A stretch of DNA of 64,000 bases from an uncultured Muribaculaceae bacterium (GCA_934675575.1 CAKUQQ010000001.1:1-64000), one strand, 5' to 3'. Positions 1 to 9,642 are shown, counted from the first letter of the stretch. Made by a program: numbers and translations. Notes: generated by a model not told the origin, from the sequence alone.

Positions 1-73
1 GCTTCAAGATGGACTTGAACCAACGACCCCCTGATTAACAGTCAGGTGCTCTAACCAACTGAGCTATTGAAGC
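1..73 (-). tRNA. tRNA-Asn (anticodon GTT)
   Basis: Read on the minus strand the segment folds as a cloverleaf. The acceptor arms GCTTCAA and TTGAAGC pair, the D-arm is GCTCAGTTGGTTAGAGC, the anticodon loop is CTGTTAA with anticodon GTT, and the T-arm carries GGTTCAAGTCC. The discriminator base and any CCA lie just outside the window, so the gene is cut by one to a few bases at its 3' end. Confidence 0.95.
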
Positions 74-116
74 ATTGTCATGCAACTGCAGAAAAGCACA
101 TTCCGCAAATGCGTTG

Positions 117-147
117 CAAAAGTACTCTCAAATTTTGATATATGCAA
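117..147 (-). promoter_or_regulatory. Promoter of tRNA-Asn, Bacteroidota type
   Basis: On the minus strand TACTTTTG (124 to 117) fits the -7 consensus TAnnTTTG. A TTG at 147 to 145 lies 20 bases upstream, the spacing expected for the primary sigma factor of this phylum. Transcription would start roughly 35-40 bases before the tRNA. Confidence 0.6.
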
Positions 148-263
148 TAATTTCCGAGAAAATATTGCAATTTTGCGCGTTTTAAAAGTTTTTTAATGCT
201 CACGCCACACCTTATGTCAGCTATATGTAGTACTTTAGCAATCAATTTTAGAATTCGACCAAA

Positions 264-1991
264 ATGAAAAAGATTCTGCGACACTTCGCTCTCGCATTCT
301 GCATAGCCACCGTGTGCTCTCCCATTGCTGTCAATGCTCTTGAGCAAAACGACGATGCCGCCATCGTGCGCAACCTCGACATATTCAACAACCTCTACAA
401 AGAGCTCAACACTTTCTACGTTGACACCATCGACGTGCAGAAAAACATGGAGATAGCAATCGCTGCCATGCTCGACAACATAGACCCCTACACCGAGTAT
501 ATACCCGCCAAGAACCAGGAAGATTTCATGGTCATTTCCACCGGCGAATACGGAGGCATAGGGTCATATATCATGCAGCGCAAGGGCGGTGGCGTGTATA
601 TCTCCGAGCCTTATAAAAACAGCCCTGCCGCCAAAGCCGGATTGAAGCCTGGCGACCACATCATAATGATTGACAACGACTCCGTGGCAAAATGGAGCAG
701 CGACTCCGTGAGCGCAAAACTCAAAGGACAGGCCAACACCAAGGTGAAAGTGACCATTGCACGCCCCTATGCCACCGACAGCATAATGACGTTTGACATC
801 ACTCGCGAGAAGATTAAAATGGACCCGGTGCAGTTTTATGGCGTGGTGCGCGGCAACATTGGCTACATCAACCTCAACACGTTCAACGAGCACTCGGCAG
901 AGCAGGTGAAAAACGCACTCCTTGAGTTCAAGAAAAACCCTGCCGTGAAATACATAGCCCTAGACTTGCGCGGCAACGGCGGCGGACTGCTCGAGAGCGC
1001 GGTGCAAATAGTGGGCATGTTTGTGCCAAAAGGCACACAGGTGCTCCAGACCAAAGGCCGCGTGAAGCAAAACGAAAAGACCTATAAAACCACCGACGAG
1101 CCTATCGACACAAAAATTCCGCTCGCTGTGCTCATCGACGGCGGTTCTGCCTCTTCTTCTGAAATCACAGCCGGCTCGCTGCAAGACCTCGACCGTGCCG
1201 TGGTCATCGGTTCTCGCTCTTTCGGCAAAGGACTTGTGCAAGCCACACGCCCACTGCCATTTAACTCGCTTCTCAAAGTCACAATCGCAAAATACTACAT
1301 TCCAAGCGGCCGCCTTATTCAGGAGCTCGACTACTCACACCGCAATGCCGACGGCAGCGCCAAGCGCATTCCCGACAGCCTGACTCACGTGTTCCACACC
1401 GCCAATGGGCGTGAGGTGCGCGACGGTGGCGGCATCACCCCCGACATCAAGATTGACTACCCCGAAATGACACGACTCGTCTATAACATCATTCGCGACA
1501 ACTGGGCTTTTGATTTCGCCACAAAATATGCAAGCGAGCACGCCACAATCCCGGCTCCAAAGGATTTTGAAATCACCGACACCATATTCAACGCATTCAA
1601 GTCGTTTGTCAACGAAGACAAGTTTCACTACGACAAAGTGTGTGAAGACGGCTTGAAAAATCTGAAAAAAGTGGCTAAAACAGAGGGCTATATGAACGAC
1701 TCCACCGAGGCGGCTTTCGCCAAACTCGAAAAACTGCTCAAGCACGACTTGAAGCACGACCTCGACATACACCGCAAAGAAATCTCCAAGCTCCTGGCAC
1801 AAGAAATCATCAAGCGATATTATTTCCAAGCCGGACAGATAGAATACAGCCTTAAGTCCGACGAGACCATTGACCGCGCAGAACTGATGTTCGTGCAGCC
1901 TGGAGAGTATGAAAAAATACTCAACATAGGCAAGAAATCATCGCCAAAGGTCACCAAGCCACAAAGCAAGAAAAAGACCAAACGCGCCTAA
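264..1991 (+). CDS. Secreted S41 family carboxyl-terminal processing protease
   Basis: A 575-residue periplasmic serine protease of the CtpA/Prc family, which trims or degrades envelope proteins from their C-termini. A signal peptide (about 1-25, hydrophobic after MKKILRH) is followed by an N-terminal helical region, a PDZ domain near 85-165 and the S41 domain near 190-370. The catalytic pair is visible: Ser297 in GGSASSSEI and Lys322 in SFGKG, 25 residues apart as in E. coli Prc. The last 150 residues are a charged tail ending in a Lys-rich stretch. mfd starts 29 bases downstream, so the two may be co-transcribed. The substrate cannot be told from sequence. No clear promoter was seen in the 190 bases upstream. 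Confidence 0.9.
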   Translation: MKKILRHFALAFCIATVCSPIAVNALEQNDDAAIVRNLDIFNNLYKELNTFYVDTIDVQKNMEIAIAAMLDNIDPYTEYIPAKNQEDFMVISTGEYGGIGSYIMQRKGGGVYISEPYKNSPAAKAGLKPGDHIIMIDNDSVAKWSSDSVSAKLKGQANTKVKVTIARPYATDSIMTFDITREKIKMDPVQFYGVVRGNIGYINLNTFNEHSAEQVKNALLEFKKNPAVKYIALDLRGNGGGLLESAVQIVGMFVPKGTQVLQTKGRVKQNEKTYKTTDEPIDTKIPLAVLIDGGSASSSEITAGSLQDLDRAVVIGSRSFGKGLVQATRPLPFNSLLKVTIAKYYIPSGRLIQELDYSHRNADGSAKRIPDSLTHVFHTANGREVRDGGGITPDIKIDYPEMTRLVYNIIRDNWAFDFATKYASEHATIPAPKDFEITDTIFNAFKSFVNEDKFHYDKVCEDGLKNLKKVAKTEGYMNDSTEAAFAKLEKLLKHDLKHDLDIHRKEISKLLAQEIIKRYYFQAGQIEYSLKSDETIDRAELMFVQPGEYEKILNIGKKSSPKVTKPQSKKKTKRA

Positions 1992-2020
1992 ATCGCACTA
2001 ATTCAATCCTGCACAGCAAA

Positions 2021-5000
2021 GTGGAAATAGACCAACTCAACGACATAGTCAACAGCAAGACCCGACAGGCTGCACTGGCAAAAATGGTGGCAAACGACGC
2101 TAACCGCGTCATGATCATCGATGGACTTGCCGGCTCGGCCTCAGCCATGCTCGTGTCGCGGCTGCCAAAGCGCGCCACGCCCTACCTCGTCATAGCCAAC
2201 GACCTCGACGAAGCCGGTTACCTATACAACGACCTTTGCCAGATTACCTCCGACAAAGACACGCTGATTTTTCCATCGGGCTACAAGCGCAACATAAAAT
2301 ATGGCCAAGTTGACGCTCCGCAAGAGATTTTGCGCGTCGAGGTGCTCAACCAGTGGTTCACCAACCCCCAGTTGCGCTGGGTGGTGACCTATCCGGAAGC
2401 CCTTGCCGAGAAAGTGGCTTCAAGGCAAGCCGTCGATGAGTCAACCGTGACCCTTTCCACCGACACCACAGCCGACCTGACCGAAATCGAGAAGCGCCTG
2501 CGCGGCCTCGGCTTTCAGGAGGTTGACTATGTGTATGAGCCAGGACAGTTCTCTGTGCGAGGCTCCATTCTCGACGTGTTCTCTTTCAGCAACGAGCTGC
2601 CATACCGCATCGACTTCTTTGGCGATGACATCGACAGCATTCGCACATTCAACGTCGAGACACAACTTTCAGAGCAGAAGCTGAGCTCCATAAGCATACT
2701 GGGCAACAGCAGTTCCGACAACAAGTCGGGCGTGTCGCTGCTCGACTATGTGGGCAGCAGCACCATTCTCGTGTGCCGTGACCACGAGTGGCTCAAAAGC
2801 CGCATCAGCGCAATAGCCGGCGAAACCATGTCGGCAAGCACCGTGATTTCGGGCGACGGCGACCAGAACGCCATGAGCAAGGTGGTTGACGACAAGGCTT
2901 TCATTGCCACGTTCAACAATTTCCGCCGCATCGACGTGCTCAATGGCGAGTCAACGGCCAAGGGCGACGCCAAGCTATCGCTCCACTGCTCACCACAGGG
3001 CATATATCACAAAAATTTCGACCTCATAAGCGAGTCGTTCAACGACTTCTTGAAACAAGGCTACACTATCTACATTCTCAGCGATAGCCAGAAACAGATT
3101 GAGCGTCTGCACGCCATTTTCGAGGACAGGCACGACGACATAGCCTTCACTCCTGTGCTCAAGACCCTGCACGAGGGCTTCGTTGATGCCGACAGCAAAA
3201 TCTGCGTGTTTACCGACCACCAGATTTTCGACCGTTTCCACAAATACAACCTCAAGAGCGACAAAGCGCGGTCGGGCAAGCTCGCCCTGTCACTCAAGGA
3301 GCTCAACCAGATAGAAGTGGGCGACTACATAGTGCACGAAGACCACGGCATAGGCCGCTTTGGCGGACTGGTGCGCACTGCCATCAACGGCACCATGCAG
3401 GAGATGATAAAGCTCACCTACCTCAACGGCGACATCATCTTCGTGTCGATTCACGCCCTTCACAAGCTGTCGAAATACCGTGGTAAAGAGGGCACCGAGC
3501 CACGCCTAAGCAAACTCGGCTCTGGCGCGTGGAACAAGATGAAGAGCCGCACCAAGAGCAAGCTCAAGGATATTGCTCGCGACCTCATCAAGCTCTATGC
3601 CCAGCGCCGGCAAGAAAAAGGCTACGCTTTCTCGCCCGACGGCTACATGCAACAGGAACTTGAGGCCTCGTTTATCTACGAGGACACCCCCGACCAGCTC
3701 AAAGCCACACAGGCCGTGAAGGCCGACATGGAGAGTGACAAACCCATGGACCGCCTCATCTGCGGCGACGTGGGTTTCGGCAAGACCGAGATTGCCATAA
3801 GAGCTGCTTTCAAGGCTGCTACCGACGGCAAGCAGACTGCCGTGCTAGTGCCCACCACCGTGCTTGCTTTCCAGCACTACAACACATTCCGTGAGCGACT
3901 TGCCAACTTCCCGGTGCGGGTTGACTATCTGACACGCGCACGCAAGCCCAAAGACGTTAAGCAGCTTCTTGCCGACCTTGCCGAGGGCAAAATCGACATT
4001 CTCATCGGCACACACAAGCTCATAGGCAAGTCGGTGAAATTCCACGATCTGGGACTGCTGATAATCGACGAGGAGCAGAAATTCGGCGTGTCGGTAAAGG
4101 AGAAGCTCAAGCAGATTAAGGTCAATGTTGACACACTGACCATGTCGGCCACCCCAATTCCGCGCACACTGCAATTCTCGCTCATGGGCGCGCGCGATTT
4201 GAGCGCAATCACCACTCCGCCACCCAACCGCTACCCCATACTCACATCGGTGGTGCAACTCAACGACGACATTGTGCGCGAGGCCATCAACTTTGAGCTT
4301 TCGCGCAACGGTCAGGTGTTTTTCATCAACGACCGCATTGAGCAGCTTGCCACGCTCGAAAACATGATACACCGTGTGGTTCCCGATGCGCGCGTAATCA
4401 CTGGTCATGGACAAATGAAGCCCGAAGAGCTTGAAAAACGCATCATCGACTTCTCCAACCACGACTACGACGTGCTTCTGGCAACCACAATCGTGGAGAG
4501 CGGCATCGACATGCCAAACGTCAACACCATCATAATCAACGATGCGCAAAACTATGGCCTCAGCGACCTGCACCAGCTGCGCGGACGCGTAGGTCGAAGC
4601 AACCGCAAGGCGTTCTGCTATCTGCTCGTCAACCCGGCGCGGCCACTCACGCCAGTGGCTCGCCGCCGTCTGCAAGCCATCGAGAGCTTCAGCGACCTGG
4701 GCAGCGGCATTCACATAGCCATGCAGGACCTCGACATAAGGGGTGCCGGCAATCTGCTTGGCGCCGAGCAGAGCGGCTTCATAGCCGACCTCGGCTACGA
4801 AACCTATCAAAAAGTGCTTAAAGAGGCTGTGCTTGAGCTCAAAACCGAGGAGTTTGCCGACACGTTTCGCGATGTTGACGAGGAAAAGGCAAAAATCTCC
4901 GGCAGCAACACCGAGTATGTTTCCGACTGCAACATCGACACCGACCTTGAGCTTATGTTCCCGGCATCTTACGTGCCACAGGAAAACGAGCGCATCTCAC

Positions 5001-5383
5001 TATACCGTGAGCTCGACGGCATGGAGACAGACGCCGAGGTTGAGCAGTTTGAGCAACGCATGATTGACCGCTTCGGCAAAATTCCGCCCATGGCACAAGA
5101 GCTCATACGCATCGTGCCGCTGCGCCACACGGCAAGGGCTCTCGGCATAGAGAAAATCATACTAAAGCAGGGAAGCATGTTTATCTATTTTGTGGGAAAA
5201 GAGAACATTGCCTACTATCAGTCGCCGGCATTCGGGCGCATACTCAATTATTTGCAGAGCAACCCCAAGAGCTGCAAGCTGCGCGAAGTCAACGGCCGCC
5301 GCTCCATTCTAATCTCCAACATCACTTCCGTTGGCCAGGCGCTATCCACACTACGCTACATCTCCACACTGCCGGCAGTGTAA
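2021..5383 (+). CDS. mfd: Transcription-repair coupling factor Mfd
   Basis: A 1120-residue DNA translocase that removes RNA polymerase stalled at lesions and recruits UvrA. In order: UvrB-like N-terminal domains (for example YVYEPGQFSVRG, DVFSF, PYRIDFFGDDI), the RNA polymerase-interacting domain starting near YIVHEDHGIGRFGG, then a RecG-like helicase with Walker A GDVGFGKTE, DEEQ box IIDEEQKFG, SATPIPRTL, and the TRG region with LHQLRGRVGRSNR, and a C-terminal TRCF domain. Length is normal for the family. The start is a GTG (MEIDQLND); no ATG in frame fits better. It lies 29 bases after the S41 protease and converges on the next gene. Confidence 0.97.
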   Translation: MEIDQLNDIVNSKTRQAALAKMVANDANRVMIIDGLAGSASAMLVSRLPKRATPYLVIANDLDEAGYLYNDLCQITSDKDTLIFPSGYKRNIKYGQVDAPQEILRVEVLNQWFTNPQLRWVVTYPEALAEKVASRQAVDESTVTLSTDTTADLTEIEKRLRGLGFQEVDYVYEPGQFSVRGSILDVFSFSNELPYRIDFFGDDIDSIRTFNVETQLSEQKLSSISILGNSSSDNKSGVSLLDYVGSSTILVCRDHEWLKSRISAIAGETMSASTVISGDGDQNAMSKVVDDKAFIATFNNFRRIDVLNGESTAKGDAKLSLHCSPQGIYHKNFDLISESFNDFLKQGYTIYILSDSQKQIERLHAIFEDRHDDIAFTPVLKTLHEGFVDADSKICVFTDHQIFDRFHKYNLKSDKARSGKLALSLKELNQIEVGDYIVHEDHGIGRFGGLVRTAINGTMQEMIKLTYLNGDIIFVSIHALHKLSKYRGKEGTEPRLSKLGSGAWNKMKSRTKSKLKDIARDLIKLYAQRRQEKGYAFSPDGYMQQELEASFIYEDTPDQLKATQAVKADMESDKPMDRLICGDVGFGKTEIAIRAAFKAATDGKQTAVLVPTTVLAFQHYNTFRERLANFPVRVDYLTRARKPKDVKQLLADLAEGKIDILIGTHKLIGKSVKFHDLGLLIIDEEQKFGVSVKEKLKQIKVNVDTLTMSATPIPRTLQFSLMGARDLSAITTPPPNRYPILTSVVQLNDDIVREAINFELSRNGQVFFINDRIEQLATLENMIHRVVPDARVITGHGQMKPEELEKRIIDFSNHDYDVLLATTIVESGIDMPNVNTIIINDAQNYGLSDLHQLRGRVGRSNRKAFCYLLVNPARPLTPVARRRLQAIESFSDLGSGIHIAMQDLDIRGAGNLLGAEQSGFIADLGYETYQKVLKEAVLELKTEEFADTFRDVDEEKAKISGSNTEYVSDCNIDTDLELMFPASYVPQENERISLYRELDGMETDAEVEQFEQRMIDRFGKIPPMAQELIRIVPLRHTARALGIEKIILKQGSMFIYFVGKENIAYYQSPAFGRILNYLQSNPKSCKLREVNGRRSILISNITSVGQALSTLRYISTLPAV

Positions 5384-5412
5384 AGCCACAAAAAATAAAA
5401 AAATGGGAAAAA

Positions 5413-6738
5413 CTATTTTACAACCACTTTGTGGGCTTTGCCGTCCACAAGCACCACATACACGCCCTGACTAACGGCAAACTCGCTGCTGCGTCCCTTT
5501 GCCACCTTGCGGCCGGCGGCATCTATCACCACCACATCGGCTTCGTCGGCGCCACGCACCACAATAGCCCCACGCTGCCCAATCACTTGCACAGCTGCGG
5601 CATTCACGGTCTCGGTTGTCGTCACAACAGGCACTTCAAGCGGATAAATCACATAGTTTTCATAGTAATTGTCGGCATTGGCAATGGTGTCGCTGTCGCT
5701 GACCCACGCATTGCGTATTTGCGCCACCACCGGGAGCGTGTATGATGAGCCATCTACCAAGTCGCCGCCATTGTTGCACCAGTCCTTCGCCACCGCAAGG
5801 CTCACGCCTTTGCGCAGACTCGTCTGCTCATACTGGCACAGCCAGTTGCCGTCTGCGCCCTCCACATAGTAGCCAGCCACTTTCAGCACCTCGTTGGGCG
5901 CGGCATCAAACTTTTGTCCGTCGTCGAGGTCACCCAAGTGCAGCGTGCGCAGTTCTACTTCCTTCATCGTGTCGGCCGCAGCCGGCTCCGCCGTCAGAGT
6001 CAGTGTTGGGTTAACGCCGCCACCTGTCATTCTGCCCATCAATGTGTTGGGGGCTATAGTCCGCAACTCCACAAACGGCTTCAAACCACCGTCAGTCAAG
6101 TCCACTTTAAGCCAGCTGCCACAGCCATCGGTCACAAAAGCATAGCCCTTGCCAGTGTAGCCGCCAACGGCCAGCGTGTCGGCAACCGCATATTCATGTC
6201 CGTCAGTTCCTCTGGCAAGCACTCTTTCAAGCCTGTTGGCATACACCGCTGCCATGGTGGTGTCGCCAGCGTGCTCCGTCACGTTTGCCGTGTTGGCAAA
6301 ACCTATTGCGTTCACGTTTATTGCCTCGTCGTCGAAAGCGCGGTCGGCCGCCTTAACCCAAAAGTGCAGAAAAGCTCCGATTGTTCCGCCCAGTTTTGCG
6401 TTTACAGGAGAATAGCCCACCATGCGGTAGCGGTTAGGTCCAAGCTCACTGAACGCTATCTTGTGGCTGGAGCCAACCCTTGCCGTGTCGGTCACAAACA
6501 GCGGAGTCACCGAGTCGGCCGGCACCACCGTCATGCCGTCGGGCAAGGCGATGTCGAGCTGGAAGCCCCTGTAGCCCACCGAGTCACACTCCATGTTGAG
6601 CGTCAGCTCTTTGGTTTCGCCAGGCGCAATCACAAACTTGTCGGCATAAACCCTTATGCCGGCAGTGGCAGTCAGGCAGCACACAGCCGCCAGCGCAGCC
6701 GCCACACGCGATATGTCGAGCCTCCGTTTCTTGGTCAT
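5413..6738 (-). CDS. Secreted protein with cohesin-like domain and T9SS-like C-terminal tail
   Basis: 441 residues from the ATG at 6738 (MTKKRRLD), which gives a basic n-region and a hydrophobic segment ending near residue 30; a TTG further upstream would lie before the promoter box and was not used. Residues about 32-175 (pattern APGETKELTLNM, YRGFQLDIALPDGM, then a hydrophobic strand FLHFWVKA) resemble the cohesin beta-sandwich. The middle is unassigned. The final 60 residues (GQRGAIVVRGADEADVVVID, then GVYVVLVDG) look like a type A sorting domain of the type IX secretion system. Function is unknown; surface or secreted scaffold is an inference. It converges with mfd and is divergent from the XRE-S24 regulator. 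Confidence 0.6.
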   Translation of the reverse strand: MTKKRRLDISRVAAALAAVCCLTATAGIRVYADKFVIAPGETKELTLNMECDSVGYRGFQLDIALPDGMTVVPADSVTPLFVTDTARVGSSHKIAFSELGPNRYRMVGYSPVNAKLGGTIGAFLHFWVKAADRAFDDEAINVNAIGFANTANVTEHAGDTTMAAVYANRLERVLARGTDGHEYAVADTLAVGGYTGKGYAFVTDGCGSWLKVDLTDGGLKPFVELRTIAPNTLMGRMTGGGVNPTLTLTAEPAAADTMKEVELRTLHLGDLDDGQKFDAAPNEVLKVAGYYVEGADGNWLCQYEQTSLRKGVSLAVAKDWCNNGGDLVDGSSYTLPVVAQIRNAWVSDSDTIANADNYYENYVIYPLEVPVVTTTETVNAAAVQVIGQRGAIVVRGADEADVVVIDAAGRKVAKGRSSEFAVSQGVYVVLVDGKAHKVVVK

Positions 6739-6750
6739 ATTCTCCACCTG

Positions 6751-6758
6751 CAAAGATA
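6751..6758 (-). promoter_or_regulatory. -7 box for the cohesin-like gene
   Basis: TATCTTTG on the minus strand is an exact TAnnTTTG box. Only 12 bases separate it from the chosen ATG, so the leader would be very short. TTG triplets upstream have spacings of 17 or 27, so the -33 part is not convincing. Confidence 0.5.
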
Positions 6759-6801
6759 CATCTTTTTCACCCAAACAATTCTTGCCAAACGCACTATATT
6801 T

Positions 6802-6835
6802 TTTGGTATTTTACCACAAAAATTGTGTAATTTTG
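6802..6835 (+). promoter_or_regulatory. Promoter for the XRE-S24 regulator
   Basis: TAATTTTG at 6828-6835 matches the -7 consensus and a TTTG lies at 6802-6805, with a spacer of 22, slightly long. The start codon is 68 bases downstream. Confidence 0.5.
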
Positions 6836-6903
6836 CAATGATTATGTGTCACGTCACTCTAAAAATGGAATTTTAATTTTTCAACTCTTAACCCTAAATT
6901 TTT

Positions 6904-7584
6904 ATGGCCGGAAACGACATAATAGAGCGCATCAAATATCTCATGAAGGAATTGCGCTACCGTCAAGTGGAATTTGCACAAAAGATAGACATCGACCCCT
7001 CGAATCTGTCGAAGTATCTTAATCAAAAACTGCCTATCAGCGACTCGCTGGTCAACAAGATTGCCATCAACCTCGGCGTGTCAAAGGAATGGCTCACCAG
7101 CGGCAACGACTTGCCTTTTGCCAAGGCACAGCCTGCCGCCACATCGCTCCATTTGATTCCTGCCGAACTGCAGGAGTTTAAGGGCACACCGGTCTATGAC
7201 ATCGACGTGACAGCCGGCACCATGCCTCGCGCGCGCCTGTTCACCGACGACCAGATTATCGGCTCTGTCAACTTGCCCGACGTGGTGAGCAGCAACTGCC
7301 GCATAGTGAAAGTGAGCGGCGACAGCATGAGTCCGGTAATCAGAAACGGCGACTACATAGCCGTGCGCGAACTGTCGAACACACGCCAAATCTACTGGGG
7401 ACAAATCTATGTGGTGCTGCTCGACGACTACCGCATGGTCAAATACATACGCCGCCACACCGACCCCCAACTGGTGATTTTGCGCAGCGAAAATCCAAAT
7501 TACGACGACATAGAGGTGCCGCGCGCCGACATACGCGAACTAATGTTTGTGCAAAACATATTGCACGTTGACACACGTATGTAA
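6904..7584 (+). CDS. XRE-family regulator with S24 (LexA-like) self-cleavage domain
   Basis: 226 residues. An N-terminal helix-turn-helix (about 5-65, with QVEFAQKIDIDPSNLSKYLN as recognition region) is joined to a C-terminal S24 peptidase fold. All parts needed for RecA-stimulated self-cleavage can be seen: an Ala104-Gly105 scissile pair in VTAGTM, Ser141 in GDSMSP and Lys180 in YRMVKYI. The family includes phage CI-like repressors and stress regulators; this copy has no phage genes next to it. M16 peptidase starts 22 bases downstream, so the two probably share a transcript. Target genes are not known; it could control itself, the divergent cohesin-like gene, or distant DNA-damage genes. Confidence 0.85.
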   Translation: MAGNDIIERIKYLMKELRYRQVEFAQKIDIDPSNLSKYLNQKLPISDSLVNKIAINLGVSKEWLTSGNDLPFAKAQPAATSLHLIPAELQEFKGTPVYDIDVTAGTMPRARLFTDDQIIGSVNLPDVVSSNCRIVKVSGDSMSPVIRNGDYIAVRELSNTRQIYWGQIYVVLLDDYRMVKYIRRHTDPQLVILRSENPNYDDIEVPRADIRELMFVQNILHVDTRM

Positions 7585-7606
7585 CCCCCACAAAAAACTG
7601 CTGACA

Positions 7607-8827
7607 ATGAGCGAAATCAACACACATAGGCTTTCCAACGGATTACGAATCGTGCACATCACCACCACATCACACGTGGGCTGGTGCGGAGTTGCAGTCA
7701 ACGCCGGCAGCCGCGACGAGGACGGTGGCCAGTTTGGACTGGCGCACTTCGTGGAGCACACCATCTTCAAGGGCACCACCCACCGCAAAGCCTGGCACAT
7801 ACTCAACCGCATGGAAAAAGTGGGCGGCGAGCTCAACGCCTACACCACCAAGGAATCCACCGTGCTCTACTCCGTGTTTCCGGAGCAGAGCCTGCAGCGC
7901 GCCGTGGAGCTGCTCGCCGACCTCGTGCAGCACTCCACATTTCCGCCCCACGAGTTGCAGCGCGAGCTCGACGTTGTGCTTGAGGAAGCGCAGTCTTACC
8001 GCGACTCCCCTGCCGACGCCATATTCGATGATTTCGACGACATAATCTTTGCCGGCAACGAGCTTGGCCACAACATTCTCGGTGTGGAGCGCGACTTGCG
8101 TCTCCTCACGCAAGCCGACTGCCTGCGCTGGCTACGCACATTCTATGTGCCCGACAATATGATTTTTTTTGTCGCCGCCCCCACATCACCAAGCCAAACA
8201 TTCCGCCTCGCAGAGCGATATTTCTCGGCAATGCCGCAAGGCGAGCCACGACGCGAGCGCACCACACCGCAAGCCGTGCAGCCAGCGGTGCAAACGGTCA
8301 GCATCGGCTCACACCAGGCTCACACCATAGTGGGCGCACGCACCACCAGCATGTTCAGCGACCAGCGGTTTGTCTTGTCGCTGCTCAACAATGTGCTCGC
8401 CGGCCCAGGCATGAACTCGCTGCTCAATGTGCGCATGCGTGAGCGCCGCGGCTTGGTCTATACCGTGGAGTCGTCGCTCGTGCAGTTCACTGACTGCGGT
8501 CTGCTCGAAATCTATTTCGGGTGCGACAAGGCCAACGTCGCCAAGAGCCTCAAAATCATAGCCCGCACCGTGACCGAGCTTGCCGAGCACGGCCTCACGC
8601 CCACCCAGCTTGCCGCCGCCAAAAAGCAGCTCTGCGGCCAGATGCTTGTGGCGTCGGACAACTCAGAGTCATGCGTGATGAGCGCAGCCAAGAGTTTCCT
8701 CTATCAAAATGCCGTTATGCCAATGCAAGAGGCCATAGAGCACATACAGGCCATCACGGCCGACGACCTGCGCTCTGCCGCCGCACTCATCACTCCCGAC
8801 AAGATGACAACCCTGCACTACGTTTAG
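7607..8827 (+). CDS. M16 family (pitrilysin-like) zinc metallopeptidase
   Basis: 406 residues from the ATG at 7607 (MSEINTHRLSNGLR), which matches the usual M16 N-terminus; an upstream start overlapping the previous gene was rejected. The inverted zinc motif HFVEH is at residues 47-51, with the third ligand expected in the ELDVVLEEAQ segment. The C-terminal half (from about 200, with MNSLLNVRMRERRGLVYTV) is the inactive partner domain typical of the family. No signal peptide is visible, so it is probably cytoplasmic. These enzymes degrade peptides or process short precursors; the substrate is unknown. Confidence 0.9.
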   Translation: MSEINTHRLSNGLRIVHITTTSHVGWCGVAVNAGSRDEDGGQFGLAHFVEHTIFKGTTHRKAWHILNRMEKVGGELNAYTTKESTVLYSVFPEQSLQRAVELLADLVQHSTFPPHELQRELDVVLEEAQSYRDSPADAIFDDFDDIIFAGNELGHNILGVERDLRLLTQADCLRWLRTFYVPDNMIFFVAAPTSPSQTFRLAERYFSAMPQGEPRRERTTPQAVQPAVQTVSIGSHQAHTIVGARTTSMFSDQRFVLSLLNNVLAGPGMNSLLNVRMRERRGLVYTVESSLVQFTDCGLLEIYFGCDKANVAKSLKIIARTVTELAEHGLTPTQLAAAKKQLCGQMLVASDNSESCVMSAAKSFLYQNAVMPMQEAIEHIQAITADDLRSAAALITPDKMTTLHYV

Positions 8828-8963
8828 TGCCACATCTCCACAAGCAACAACATTTCATCACGCTCTTGTCGTTCCTCGCTCTTTCACACCAGCCACTGTG
8901 CGCAGCCAAGCCTGCCAAAGAGTTTCTCACCAAGCAGAAAAGTCAGAAAAAATAACCACACTC

Positions 8964-8994
8964 TTTGCACTTCAAGCATTTTTCCGTATTTTTG
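8964..8994 (+). promoter_or_regulatory. Promoter of frr
   Basis: TTTG at 8964-8967, a spacer of exactly 19 bases, then TATTTTTG at 8987-8994. This is the best match to the Bacteroidota promoter consensus in the window. The frr start codon is 34 bases downstream. Confidence 0.75.
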
Positions 8995-9028
8995 AACCAA
9001 AACAAATAAAATACACACACCTACAGTT

Positions 9029-9589
9029 ATGAATGACGTAAAATCATATCTCAATCCCGCCGAGAAAAAGATGAACGACGCCGTGTTGTTCCTTGAAGAC
9101 GTGTTGTCGCACCTGCGCGCAGGCAAGGCCAACGTCAGCATTCTCGACGTAGTGAAAGTTGACTACTATGGCAGCAAAGTGCCGGTGAGCCAAGTTGCAA
9201 ATGTCAACACTCCCGACGCACGCACCATCGCCATCACGCCCTGGGACAAAGGCATGTTCAAGGCTGTGGAAAAAGCCATTCTCGACTCCAACATCGGCAT
9301 CACTCCCGAAAACAACGGCGAGGTGATACGCCTCAACTTTCCGCCGCTCACCGAGGACCGCCGCAAGTCGCTCGTGAAAGAAGCCAAGGGCGAAGCAGAG
9401 AAAGCCAAAGTGAGCGTGCGCAACGCTCGCCGCGAAGCCATCGAGGGCCTCAAAAAAGCCGTGAAAGACGGCATGAGCGAAGACGTGGAGAAAGACGCTG
9501 AAGAGTCAATGCAGAAAATCCATGACAAATATCTCAAGAAAATCGACGAGATATTCGCTGCCAAGGAAAAAGAGATTCTCACCGTCTGA
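9029..9589 (+). CDS. frr: Ribosome recycling factor
   Basis: 186 residues, the usual length. Together with EF-G it splits the ribosome after termination. The sequence shows the conserved [50 protein letters not shown] and the long C-terminal helix with VRNARREA. It has its own promoter and a hairpin after it, so it is probably transcribed alone. Confidence 0.97.
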   Translation: MNDVKSYLNPAEKKMNDAVLFLEDVLSHLRAGKANVSILDVVKVDYYGSKVPVSQVANVNTPDARTIAITPWDKGMFKAVEKAILDSNIGITPENNGEVIRLNFPPLTEDRRKSLVKEAKGEAEKAKVSVRNARREAIEGLKKAVKDGMSEDVEKDAEESMQKIHDKYLKKIDEIFAAKEKEILTV

Positions 9590-9642
9590 AAAGCACACCG
9601 ACCACAGTGCATGCGGCACAAGCCATGCACCAACCACACACC

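Noticed and set aside
78..347. 89-codon frame on the minus strand over the start of the S41 gene
   Set aside because: It covers the tRNA promoter and the S41 signal peptide; no plausible start signals or similarity.
3845..4810. 321-codon open frame on the minus strand
   Set aside because: Antisense to the helicase domain of mfd.
5914..6876. 320-codon open frame on the plus strand
   Set aside because: Antisense to the cohesin-like gene; composition typical of a shadow frame, no signal peptide or domain.
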